DNA of 64,000 nt. Origin: Aspergillus flavus (Eukaryota > Ascomycota > Eurotiomycetes > Eurotiales > Aspergillaceae). The stretch is from contig NC_092408.1 in assembly GCF_009017415.1 (NCBI RefSeq), positions 2,170,001 to 2,234,000 on the forward strand, in the 5' to 3' direction. Made by a program: the position numbers and the translations under genes. This document shows positions 12,471 to 22,963 of the stretch, one piece after another (the first letter of the stretch is position 1; each line of letters starts with the position of its first letter). Under the pieces are notes generated by a model. It was not told where the DNA came from, did no database searches, and saw only the letters and a list, made by a program, of their open reading frames with translations.

Positions 12471-13237
12471 TCAATTGCGGCCTTCCAAGAAGCCCGAGAT
12501 GAAGTTAGGAGGTAGCCGGGCACCGGGGTCTTCCTCTGGACGGAAGTACTTCATCACATGAGAAAGCTGCTTCCAGTAGTTAAGGGTTTCCTAGAGCGTA
12601 GAGACGAGGATCAGTATACTTAATCCCATTGAGAATGTTACGGTTGCAATGGGCCAAGCGTAACCGTGCACTCAGCATCTTCGCATGTCAGCAAAGACCC
12701 AATTTGGACTAACCTGGAACTCAGCGTGGCTCTGGAATAACAGGACATCGACAGCACCGAGCTGCTTCACATAGCGGTGCTTCTCGAACTCCTGGCGGAC
12801 CTTGGTGCGGATGGCGGATACCGGCATGTTCAGAGAGTACATGGTCTGGATCTCAGGGGACTGTTCGGTTCAATGGGTTCCATGTTAGTTTGTTCGCATT
12901 TGAAAGTAATAGTTCAGTACGATCTTAGGTCGAGCGACTAGGTTCATTTGTGATATTGAATTGTCGGGAACCCTCCACGACTACACACGCCCGAAAACGC
13001 CAGCAGAGACAAGAATTGGGTTCACTGACCGCTCTAAGCCATTCTCTGTAGGACTTGAGGACGCGGGCCCTGGCATCGGTCCAGTTCACAGCTGTTGGAA
13101 GTGAGATGGTTAGCTTTGCATTTTCGTCCATTGACATCGCGGCAATTTCTAAAGGTCGGACCGGCTCGGTCTGCTGGGAGCAAGGTGGACGTACAGGAGC
13201 GCGTGCGCTGCGCGAGGTAAGTAGGATTGATGGTCAT
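12471..13237 (-). CDS. NADH:ubiquinone oxidoreductase LYR subunit (NDUFA6 / B14)
   Basis: This is an accessory subunit of mitochondrial complex I, which binds acyl carrier protein through its LYR-type fold at the matrix arm. There are four exons on the minus strand: 13237-13195, 13091-13030, 12860-12714 and 12590-12471, giving 123 residues. Exon 1 (MTINPTYLAQRTRS...) was chosen because its phase-1 donor GTACGT joins the acceptor CCAACAG to give a continuous N-terminus followed by the LYR-family motif KSYREWLRA. A downstream in-frame ATG at 13137 would instead read through intron sequence. Other conserved parts are SPEIQTMYSLNMPVSAIR, RQEFEKHRYVKQL, FQSHAEFQETLNYWKQ and the C-terminal FISGFLEGRN. 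It is divergent from LOC1, with 474 bp between starts. Confidence 0.92.
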
Positions 13238-13711
13238 TTTGGATAGATGTGTCTGTAACCCCAAGCCGGACACTCTACAATGGCACACTGGGAGGGGGGA
13301 GGAGGGGAGAGACGCTGAGAGAGAGGGTCGACGTTCCTTTCGGGCTTGAGTTAGCGTGACGATGAGATGGAATGGTGGAGGTCGGATCATGCTCTCGGCG
13401 GCACCCTTTCACCGCCTACCTGTTTCAAAAAATTTCTTCCGCCGTTCTCTCTTTGCGAAATGGGGCCTGGGTCTTTTGATTCTTTCATTTCGTTTTTTGT
13501 CTTCATCTTTTTGCCTTTCCCGTTAGACTGTTCAGTCTTGTATCGCCGGTGGTGTAGTCCATTTTTGTTGTTGCCATTCCAAAGTTGTTCAATTTATCGT
13601 CCTATCTCCCTTGTGGCGTGACTTGGTCGAGAGTCTCCATCGCCGAGTCTCTTTTTCAATCCCCACGTGCATGCGATAACCTCATAGATACCACCGAAAA
13701 ACGAAAAGAAA
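13238..13711. promoter_or_regulatory. Bidirectional promoter region NDUFA6 / LOC1
   Basis: 474 bp between divergent start codons. CT-rich tracts run toward LOC1 and GA-rich tracts near 13290-13325. No specific factor site was recognised. Confidence 0.4.
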
Positions 13712-14419
13712 ATGGCAGCAAAACCCGGCTCAACCAAGCCCTCAGGCAAAGACTCGAATAAGAGCAAGCCTCTTTCCTCCGCATCGAAAGTGAGCAAGAA
13801 AGCCGCCAAGCGCCCGCCGCCCAAGGAAGTTAAGTCGAAGGCGCGCACCGAAGCGAGCCAGCTGAAAAAGAAGAAGAAGAGAGAGTATACGGAGGAGGAA
13901 TTGGACCTGCCGAAGTTGAATGCAATCACGCCTGTTGGGGTGGTGAAACCCAAAGGGAAGAAGAAGGGAAAGGTTTTCGTTGACGACCAGGTATGTCTAT
14001 GGGTGGCATGGTTCCTCGCCTGCACGCTTCGTTGCTAATGCGTTTCCGCAGGAGGGAATGGCTACCATTCTTGCCATGGTAAATGCCGAGAAAGAAGGCC
14101 AGATTGAGTCCAAGTTGCAGAAGGCCCGTCAGTTAGAGGAGATCCGAGAAGCGAAGAGAAAGGAAGCCGAAGCTAGACAGGCACAGAAGAAAAATAAATT
14201 GGTGCGTGATATTGCTCCGAATATATGTTTCTTCTCCAAGGAGGCCATAGGTTACTAACGAAGATCGGCGTATAGGAGGAGACCAAGGCAGCCATCCGTC
14301 AAAAGCGCAAGCGCAAGGGTGATAGCAATGAAGACACGAAAACCGATACTACAGCAACCCAACCTAACGGGTCGTCTTCGAAGTCGAAAGGGAAGAGGAA
14401 AAGTGTTTCATTTGCTTGA
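13712..14419 (+). CDS. loc1: 60S ribosomal subunit assembly/export protein LOC1
   Basis: Loc1 is a basic nucleolar RNA-binding protein of early pre-60S particles, also linked in yeast to nuclear retention and localisation of mRNA. There are three exons: 13712-13990, 14052-14201 and 14276-14419, giving 190 residues, all phase 0 (donors GTATGT and GTGCGT). The protein is Lys-rich and disordered at both ends. Characteristic stretches are the central [17 protein letters not shown] and [18 protein letters not shown], then a charged helix rich in K/E/A/Q. The C-terminus ends in a K/R/S-rich tail. It is convergent with the esterase gene 183 bp downstream. Confidence 0.9.
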
Positions 14420-14602
14420 GCTTATTTGTACAAAAGTATTTCTGTCTATACCAAGTCTATGTATCTAGATGGGGTTCGGCGTTTCCACCGGTCTATGTTC
14501 TGACATGAATGGCAACTCATGACAATCTTCTTGCTTCATAAGTCACACCGCTGAGTGACGGGTTCTGTAACTAAGCTGCGACTGAACGATTGTCTTATAA
14601 GC

Positions 14603-16344
14603 CTAGTTCAAGAGTGCAGACTGGAAATCCAGTTTGCGACGCATGGGATTGAAATCAGGTTTTGGTGTTACATCGAGGTTGCTGGTATTGTTAGCAACGT
14701 GGCCTGGAGCCTTGTCGGGGTTCTCGACCAAGAAAGGAGCCTCGAGGTCGACGTCCTTGGCCATGAGGTTTAAGAAATTGGTCACCTGTTCATCGTGTTA
14801 AGCGTGGAAAAGCTGCAGTTATGGTAGACAGCAACTTACTGGCTTCACAAACCATCTGCTGCCTCCAAGTTCAAACCAGCCAAGATGCCCACCCCAGGAC
14901 GTTGTCATCATAACACCATAAGGGGTTTGCCCGATTTCCTGGAAAGGAAGTGCTTTGACGGTAGCAATCTGCTGCTAGTCAGCGCATGAGAGTGGTCAAA
15001 CTCAGCGTGTCGAACTCACCGGGTCATCTTCAGCTTGTACAGCAAAGAAAGGGATTTTAATAGCAAGAAGCGAGTCAACGGACGAAGCATCACGATAGTA
15101 GGCGCCCTCTGTGGGGTAACCCCATGAAGCACATTGCAAAGCCCTGATGCGAATTGACAGGTCAGGAACCGCCTAGAGATAATATCATATAGCGTGGCCG
15201 CTCACCGGTCGAACTCATGTAGGTATTTAGTGCTCCGAACTGCATCAATATCAACTCGAGGATTCTTGGAGACCTCATCTACGTGACTAATGACATTGAC
15301 TGTTAGTCGACCAGCAGCAAGTCCGGATATACGAAGGATGGCCTACTGCTCAAAGAGTCGTTTCATGTTTGATCCCATCACTTTACTGTAGACCTCGAGT
15401 CCTATCCAGCTGCTTTGCAAGCTCACGGAGCTTACTTCTAGGTTCCAAGGGCTTGCGCAAAGTACCGCAGCTTTCAACTGGCAAGCCTCACCTTCTTCGC
15501 CCAAATACTATACAAGTCCAGTCCATCAGGATACAGCCGGTAAGCTACGACAGAGGTGACTTACATTGGTGAGGATATTTGCGCCGAGGGAAAACCCGAT
15601 CCCAAACAATGGTCGATTCGGAAATGTCTTCCGAAGCCATTTGATGGCTTGACGGACATCCCACGTGGCACGGGCATTATATAGCACACCGCTGGTAATC
15701 TTAGTTTGAGCACAGCCCCTAGAATTGATAACACACGCTTCCCATGCCCCATCAGCAATGAGGGGTGCCAGGACGTGGCGGAGGTAAATCTCGTGTGATC
15801 CACCACTCAGACCATGGAGGACAACAAGCATGGGTTTCGTATCATCTGAAGGAAGCGCGTCGAATTCATCTGCCGCAAAGAATGCTGTCCTTTCCGGTAA
15901 CCCCGATGGTTGAGTGTATTTTCTCTCCTGATCTGTCAGTTGGCTATCTTTAGGAGCTTCGAATGGATCGACAACGAAATCCACCGCGAAATGCCCGCTG
16001 AACATCGGGTTATCGGCTTCGAACATCCAGCGTTTATAGTATACAGGAACGTCATCAAATTTCACCGTAGTCCAGGCCGTCTGGAGATGACCGTTGAATA
16101 AAAACGGGTTGAGCGTACATGTCTTTGGTGTGGCAGTACGACAGAGATCCGTCAAGGTGATCTGTTGTTTGGTTCCTTTCCCGACTTTTTTCAGAATTAA
16201 GTTATTGTCTTTTGAGTGGAAGAATGAAACACGACCACTCGGACGCAACCATGATAGCATGCCCATTACGAGCAATCCCGACAGTAAAATTGGCACCGGA
16301 AAGGAGGTCAAGAGAGTAGTGGCGGAGGTCTCAGCGGAAGCCAT
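14603..16344 (-). CDS. Alpha/beta hydrolase of the EHT1/EEB1/ABHD1-3 family (ester synthase/esterase-like)
   Basis: Family members hydrolyse or synthesise medium-chain acyl esters or phospholipids and are usually membrane- or lipid-droplet-associated. There are six exons on the minus strand: 16344-15565, 15507-15347, 15286-15206, 15143-15020, 14968-14840 and 14785-14603, giving 485 residues with frame kept at every junction. A hydrophobic anchor covers about residues 12-32. Family motifs are NPFLFNGHLQTAW, VVLHGLSGGSHE (oxyanion region) and SRGCAQT, then the nucleophile elbow GFSLG with Ser252. The likely acid is Asp380 or Asp381 in AEDDP and the likely base His410 in GGHLGWFE. All three triad positions are present, so it should be active. 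Substrate cannot be read from sequence. Confidence 0.88.
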
Positions 16345-17314
16345 CCGGGTTGAGCGTAAGGAGGTTTATCACAACCGACCACACTTGTGAACAATTAATA
16401 TCAAATATAGTGGAAAGAAAATAGAAAAAAAGAAAGAAAGAAAAACAAAAGAAGTGAAAAAGTGAGATCCAACGAAAAAGGGAAAACGAAAAAGAAAAAA
16501 GTAATGAGAAAGTCGGACCCTTCCAATAAATGTCCCAAATATATTTAGTCCCAACAAGTTCTTTTGCGCCGGGATTCATGTGCCTCGGCATCATTGCCCG
16601 ATAGGGGAATACATGACATAAGCACCTTATCTCGCTGCCAGTTACTGAGCTATGCTATCTTTGGTATAGTCGCATGTTGATCAGTCAGCCTCCAGGTGAC
16701 TCAGCTCGTGATGTACGTCATGGACATCACGAGGCGCTAAAGAGGGTTGTCAGTTGACAACAGTCATGGCGGTGTTTGTATCTCTTTCCTGGTCAGGCTA
16801 GCTGACTTGCAAGCACTCTAAGTTCAAATATTCTGTCTGCAATCGTGGACATTCTGGAGGTCGGGAATCGAGAGATGCATGCAATTCTTATTGCGGTTGC
16901 CAGGTTGATGCCGGATGCGGAAACCAACTATAGAATGGAACATGGCATCATAGACCTCTTCAACTTTAGCACCCACTTTCTAAAAATTTTCTGGCGGTGG
17001 AGTTTTGATACAGTACCAGTCAGCAGGCTCTCCTGTTGACTCTCCTACTTTGCTTGCACCTAGATCAGTCAATACCGAATTGGTATGTAATTCTTATAAC
17101 AGTCATTACACTGTGACCCTGCCCCGTGCGCCGTTTGCGTGCGAAACCGAGAGCATTCGTGTGGACTACTTCAAGGCCAAAGGTCCTTCCCTCTGCACTC
17201 GATCTCTCTTTTCTGTAGAGTCACCTTTTCGTCACGCGGTACGATCCCAGTCCTCTTATTATACGCCATGAGACTCCAGCAACAGCAGGAGACGATTTGG
17301 CTCCCATTTCACCT
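16345..17314. promoter_or_regulatory. Divergent intergenic region, esterase / F-box protein
   Basis: 970 bp between divergent starts. The GA-rich plus strand at 16405-16505 gives a CT-rich leader for the esterase. The F-box side contains a short upstream ORF (17268-17318). Confidence 0.4.
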
Positions 17315-17318
17315 ATGA
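17268..17318 (+). other. Short upstream ORF overlapping the F-box start
   Basis: A 16-codon ORF starts at ATG 17268 and stops at TGA 17316-17318. Its stop overlaps the proposed main ATG (17315-17317) as ATGA. The peptide is glutamine-rich. Whether it is in the mature 5' leader is unknown. Confidence 0.4.
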
Positions 17319-18613
17319 GTCTCTGTCGGTCACTAGACACATATCCTCATACAAAAACCTCAAAAATCCGAGAACAGCTTAAGAAGGCCCTGGTTCTCAG
17401 TACAGCCTATGGTCCAGATTCACGGTTTCCCATCGATATGGCATATGGTCTTCGTCGTGCTGGGAAAAGATTAAAGACTATCACAAAGATGCATCTTTGG
17501 TCACGAAGTCCGGAAAGGTCAAATCCTGACCCCACGAAACGGTGTTACCTCCTCGAATTGCCCACTGAGTTACTGCTTGAGATCGTTTCTCATCTACCTG
17601 TGCTAGCAGAGGCCTCTCTGGCATTGACGTGTAAACGTCTATTTGCAATATCCGGCGCAATCCTGGACTCCAAATCACTGCATTTCAATCGGGATTTCGC
17701 ACCACTTTTCCATCATTACCGGAATGGGCACAACTTTGTTACTACTCGGTGGCAATTCGTCAAGGTGTTAGAAAACAACACTTGGCGAGCTTGCTCGAAA
17801 TGCTTGAAGCTACATCCACGAGGTTTGTTCTCTTCACGAGAACTCAAACGAAAACCCGAGGAACGGGCTTGTGAATTAGGAAATCTCGCAGGCATAGTCG
17901 ACTTGTGTCCATGCAAAAAGCTGACTTTTCGAGATAAGATGGACCTAGTTGAACTCTTGTTGATGCGACAGAAATCGATAACAGCCTTGACTGCGCAATT
18001 TGGAACTGGTGTCGAGGAACGTTTTTGCTGGCATACCTGCACTGAAAACTATGGCTCTACACAGTTAAAGATTGGATTGTTTCCGGAGTTAGACGAGAAT
18101 GGCCAGTTGAAGATCAAAACGGAGTATCAATTATCAACGGGGTCAGGGCAGCTAGGGAAGGAAGAGTTTATCACACCTCGGTTTGGATGCGCACACCGAT
18201 CAGTTGATCTGTGGCTCTCCAGTGTCTGTCAAACCACAATTTGCCGACTATATGATAGTTTCTGCGCCTCCTGCCAGCGAATATCCGTTTGCAACTCCTG
18301 TAATTCTTCGTTGAAATGCCCTCGCAAACAACCTTGTCATATCGACGAAAGTTCCGGAAGAGCCACCTATTTCTTTTGGACTGAGAGATGTCTTGGGGGG
18401 GCTTCCCCTATCCCCGATCAAGCATGGGCCGTGCAGAGGATTCATCCGGCAGAGAATACGATCGATGTGGACAACTGCAGCGAGTTATGTCCTTGGACCA
18501 TCCGCGAACATCCTCCTCTTAATGAACCCCCGTCTCTCGAGATGGACATTTTAGAACCTGGCATGCAGAGCCAGTCAATGAATCAGTTATACGCATCGAT
18601 TGATATGATCTGA
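17315..18613 (+). CDS. F-box domain protein
   Basis: This is a probable substrate receptor of an SCF (Skp1-Cullin-F-box) ubiquitin ligase. It is a single uninterrupted frame of 432 residues from ATG 17315. A later ATG at 17437 is possible, and the frame is also open a few codons upstream but without an ATG. The F-box covers roughly residues 78-113 (ELPTELLLEIVSHLP, then ALTCKRLF). The middle holds a WRACSKCLKLHP motif, and at about 316-342 there is a cysteine-rich run (C-x2-C...C-x2-C) that may bind zinc. This layout (F-box, conserved W/C stretch, C-rich tail) is common in lineage-specific fungal F-box proteins. Substrate unknown. Confidence 0.82.
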   Translation: MSLCRSLDTYPHTKTSKIREQLKKALVLSTAYGPDSRFPIDMAYGLRRAGKRLKTITKMHLWSRSPERSNPDPTKRCYLLELPTELLLEIVSHLPVLAEASLALTCKRLFAISGAILDSKSLHFNRDFAPLFHHYRNGHNFVTTRWQFVKVLENNTWRACSKCLKLHPRGLFSSRELKRKPEERACELGNLAGIVDLCPCKKLTFRDKMDLVELLLMRQKSITALTAQFGTGVEERFCWHTCTENYGSTQLKIGLFPELDENGQLKIKTEYQLSTGSGQLGKEEFITPRFGCAHRSVDLWLSSVCQTTICRLYDSFCASCQRISVCNSCNSSLKCPRKQPCHIDESSGRATYFFWTERCLGGASPIPDQAWAVQRIHPAENTIDVDNCSELCPWTIREHPPLNEPPSLEMDILEPGMQSQSMNQLYASIDMI

Positions 18614-19242
18614 GTGTATGGAACGCAAAGAGAGGAAGGTTGTGTGGGCTATGTCTCGGGAATGGAATGGCGAAGGTGTTGTATAGAGGCGCAATTTTGT
18701 GATTTGGTGTTATTGTATGACTCAACATTTCCTTCTCTTTGTTTGGTTTTTCGACTTTATCATGTAATTACTTTTTGTTGGCTTGACTCTTCATGAAGAC
18801 TATGCTAGAAATCTAGAAATATACATTCTCTGTTTGGAATATATGTAGCAACTTGGAAGTGCTGATCCGGGAGAGGCGCTAATTGATGCCTTGGTCAGTT
18901 AGGGGATATATATATATATATGTAATATCGACGATCGTTTCTATATATAGACAGTTGTATATAGACTGGGATATTCGAGAAGGACAACGGATGTATGTAT
19001 ATACTACGTACTCAGTCCGAGAGACTACTAGTAGATAGGGCTTCAGTCTTTGTCTCTAAACTGACCGCCTTGGTGGAGGTTTCTCCGAAGCCGACCTCAA
19101 AAGGGAAAAGCGGATTTAATATCGCGATCAAACACCCCCAAATGGTGATAATCAACTTCTACTTCTAAATGAACGAAAGTATAGACTCCGGGAGAAGCAG
19201 AGTGCAGCGATCACCACGAAGCATTATCTGCGTCCTGGGGCG
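18614..19242. other. Intergenic region between F-box gene and MAU2
   Basis: 629 bp in tandem orientation. It contains the F-box 3' UTR, a (TA)n microsatellite at 18907-18921 and the MAU2 promoter. No further gene was seen. Confidence 0.5.
18907..18921. repeat. (TA)n microsatellite
   Basis: An uninterrupted TA dinucleotide run of about 15 bp in intergenic sequence. Confidence 0.8.
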
Positions 19243-22200
19243 ATGAGCTATCCACCACCACCACCTCATAACGGCCAATATCCTTCGCAGTACCTGCAGC
19301 AGCCTCCTATTCAACCCCAGCAGACCATCCAGCCGCAGCAGCTACTGTACAATAATGCCCACCCGAACGTTTCGCCATATCAATATGGCAAGCCAGTTGT
19401 TTATCCTCAGGTCATGATCCCGGCGTATCCCGCCTACGCACACACATATAATCAACAGCCACAACCACAACCACAACCACAGCCTCAACCTCAATCTCAA
19501 CCTCAACCGCCGCCGCCGCAACCGCAACCGCCGCCGCAACAGCAACCGCCGCAACCTCAATATGTAAACCCATCCGACTTGTTCAACACGCCGCCTCTCC
19601 CTTCTATATCGCCTCCCCAATTTAGTCAGAGGTCATCCCAATATGGTGGACAACCGGCGGTCTCTACCGCTGCAGCAAGTAACCTATCCCCTGCAATCAC
19701 TACCTCCGCCGCAACGCAACCAACGTACTACACTGCTGCTGGCCCAAACCAAGGGAACCAAGTTTATGGCAAGCTCCCACAGGCTACACCAAGTGCTACA
19801 CCAAGCACAACACCGAAACCTACGCCGAAGCCTACGCCGAAATCCACACCAAAGGTTACACCAAAGACGATGCCCAAGACTACCGCCGCGATTGCACCGA
19901 ATCCGCCAACTGTTCGACCCCTACCTGTTACCGCAACACCCCCGGCACTGTCACCCAGGCCTGTCCCTCAAGTCTTGATACCAGCTCCCCCCCCGGAAAT
20001 ACAGCAGAAACCCGAACGGCCGCCGTCCAAGAAGCAAGCGCAGCGACAAGCCAGTCAAATGACTCCACAAAAACTAGCAAAGCCTCCCATCGACTATCAG
20101 GTCCTGCTCCTGGCGATGGCAGATGAGTATCTCAACGCGGCCCATAGTAACGGAACCATGGTCGCCTTACTGAAACAAGAACTGGAAGTGGAGGAATACT
20201 ATAAATTGGTCGCGACGGGTCTTGGTTGTTTGGAAGCGGTGTTGAAGGTGTGTGTGAAATTCACTTCGATGACCTAGATCTCAATTACTTCTGACTAACC
20301 ACTTTCTTTAAATCTTGTTAGAACTGGAGATTACAACCCCGAGTCGAAGCGCTTGTGCGATTAAGGTATGCGCGCATTCTGTTCGAGGAGACGGACAATG
20401 ATCTCGAAGCGGAGACCGCATTGAGTAAAGGCGTATGTCCAACCTATAGACTCATCATCAAGCCACGCTGCTAACATCATGCCGATAGATTGACTTGTGC
20501 GAGCGGGTGAGTCGCTTTGCATTGAACGCTGTATTCTGTTGCTGTTTTCCTGGTTACTTACAATATTGCAGAACCGTATGCTGGACTTAAAATACAGCAT
20601 GCAACATCTTTTGGCACGGATGCTACACAAGACAAATCCGAAGGCCTCAATGAAAGCTGTGGATGGGATGATCCAGGATGTAGAAGCGTGGGTGATTTCA
20701 AGCTTATGATGTATAGGTCGTATGCTGACTAGCATAGATATCGCCACTCTGCCTGGGAGTTTGCATTTCGTTTCCTTCGAGTATCCCTCTCGCTGTCTTC
20801 CTCAGCGCACCAGGACTCCGTTGCAGCTCTGCAACACCTGCACAAGATCGCTAACATGGCCAACCGCAATGGTGATAAGGCTGTTTCGGCCATGTCAGCC
20901 GTCATCGAGGCCCTTGCACATCTACAACAGGGATCCGGCTTCGACTCCATTGAACAGGCTCAGCGCGCCCTGGCGGTAGCCCGGAGCCACCAGCTTAATG
21001 ACGAGCTTCGCCATATACCGCAGCTGACGACGCTGGTGCAGATGGTCGATATTTGTTGCAGCCTTCTTGAATATGACATCAATCAGTCGTCACAGAAGTT
21101 AAAGAACTTACAAGACCTGATGGACGAGCGGTTGAACGACCCTAACTGGCGTGCTGATGGGTCGTTCTCCATTCCTCTGAGCGGCAAATCGGCAGGGCCG
21201 TCGTCAATAGATACGGGGGACATCCTTCAGGTCCAGAATGGCACATTGCTCTTGAGCTTCAATTGGCTACCTCAGCATGACCTTTACGCGCTTTGTTATT
21301 TCTTAAGTTCCATCACGCTCAGCTGCAAGAACTCATACGATGGTCGTAAAGCCGAGAAGTTCCTCCAGGAGGGGATACGCATGATACAGGGTACGCGCCA
21401 CATCAGCTTTGGTTAGGTCAACGCTAACTTCGTCGTAAAGGGAGTTTCAAATCACCTCAGGACATCACCGAATCAATGGTCAATGCGAATAGGCGTGTAG
21501 AATGGCGCAGGACGCTGTATTGTAACCTCCTTCTTCAACAAGTGTTCCTTGCCTGTGGCCGCACGGACTGGGACCTCGCCAGCAAAACGCTGAAGGATCT
21601 CCGACAAGAAGCGCAAGAGCTTGGCGAGTGCCTACCTGATACCGTTCAATGTCTGATGGAGTACGCTGAGGGTACCATTGCACAAGCAACTGGCGATCTG
21701 AAAGCTGCTCTCGACGCTTTTCAATCCCCTCTTCTTTCGTTATCTCCATCGACGAGCAAAACAGCCCGCAATGACCCCCAGCGTGACATTGCACTTCTTG
21801 CAGCCCTCAATACCGTTCTCATACTCCGTGATCCAACTCATGCGTCGCACTTTCAGCTCCCCAACATTCTGGCGACCGTTGAATCATTTTGCAAGGGTAG
21901 CCCTAACAAATATATCCAAGCAGCTTATTATCTTGTATGCGCTACCGTGCAGACCGAATCAACCATACAAACCAAGCAGTTCCTCCAGCAAGCTCTCCAG
22001 TCAGCCACGGCAATCAGCAATAGTCAGATTACTTGCATGACCCTGACCTTCATGAGTTGGAAGTATTTCCGTGGGGTCGTCGGTGAACAAGCTGAAAAGA
22101 GCGCGCGAGCAGGTCGTGCAATGGCAAAGAAAGCCAACGACCGACTCTGGGTCAGTGTCACGGACGAGATGCTCGCAGAAACCCTGGAGAGGCAGGGAAA

Positions 22201-22282
22201 GAATGACGAGGCGAAAGGCGTCCGCGAGGAGGGCCACCGGGTAATGATGGGACTGCCGTCAGCATTGAAAAGGCCCGCCTAG
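19243..22282 (+). CDS. Cohesin loading factor MAU2/SCC4 homologue
   Basis: Scc4/Mau2 pairs with Scc2/NIPBL to load cohesin on chromosomes. There are six exons: 19243-20247, 20322-20432, 20489-20506 (18 nt), 20572-20687, 20738-21390 and 21441-22282, giving 914 residues. Junctions were checked for frame. Residues 1-280 are low-complexity P/Q/T, with PQ and TPKP repeats. The conserved TPR-like helical part begins at PPIDYQVLLLAMADEYLNAA and continues with LGCLEAVLKNWRLQPRVEAL, RYARILFEET, HSAWEFAFRFL, and after exon 5 WRRTLYCNLLLQQVFLACGR. A tail of similar TPR helices ends the protein. The long Q/P N-terminus is an extension beyond the family core. The stop is at 22280-22282. Confidence 0.9.
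19455..19560 (+). repeat. In-frame Pro/Gln codon repeat in MAU2
   Basis: Imperfect tandem CCACAA/CCTCAA hexamers grade into CCGCCG runs and encode a long (PQ)n/(P)n tract. Such repeats are prone to length variation. Confidence 0.75.
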
Positions 22283-22963
22283 CTCTTGACTCTTGTTATT
22301 CCCCTTTACTTGTTTTCTTTGTTATATTGGTGTGACTTTCTGGGTCTAGTATATGATACCATATAGGGTCTGAGGTGTATAGGGTAGAACGGCGCAATCA
22401 AGACATAGTAGGCATCATTTCATGGCTCCCTCCATCATGTCGTAGGCATGCTTTCCAAGGAGTAGTTTTATTGATTTTGGCCAAACCGAACCCCTTCAAC
22501 TTCCAATGAAGAAAGTGATTCATGCCCTTTGCCATTGTCTGTCTGTCAACTGGTGTCTGCTGGGTCACACATTACAGTCTGGACCAGACTATGATTGATC
22601 GAGGCCAGGAATCCGTTAATCATTTAAGTAGTAGTAGGGTCTAGGATTAAGACAGGTCCAAAGTTCAATAACTGTAACACAAAGCATATTTCATTTTTAC
22701 CACCCTAGTTGATGCCCAGCCCTGTGGGAATAGAATACACCGACTACGCAAGTCGCTAGGATTACATGGAGTACATATATCGGCTTGTCTAAGCATATTT
22801 TTTTTTTCTTGGAGTTCAGATGATGGTTCTGCGGTAAGATAAAATTTAATGAAGCAGTTACCCATGAATGTGAACACTTTCTCACGTTGTCGCTAACCTC
22901 ACCAAGAGGCATAACTCCAGTTTGAGATGCGAAAGACGCACGGCACAAGATCAGAATCGCATA
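22283..22963. other. Convergent intergenic region
   Basis: 681 bp between the MAU2 stop and the stop of the coiled-coil gene. No supportable gene; presumably both 3' UTRs. Confidence 0.55.

Noticed and set aside
13034..13390. 118-codon frame over the NDUFA6 5' region
   Set aside because: Only its MTINPTYLAQRTRS portion is real (exon 1 of NDUFA6); the rest reads through intron 1 and upstream sequence.
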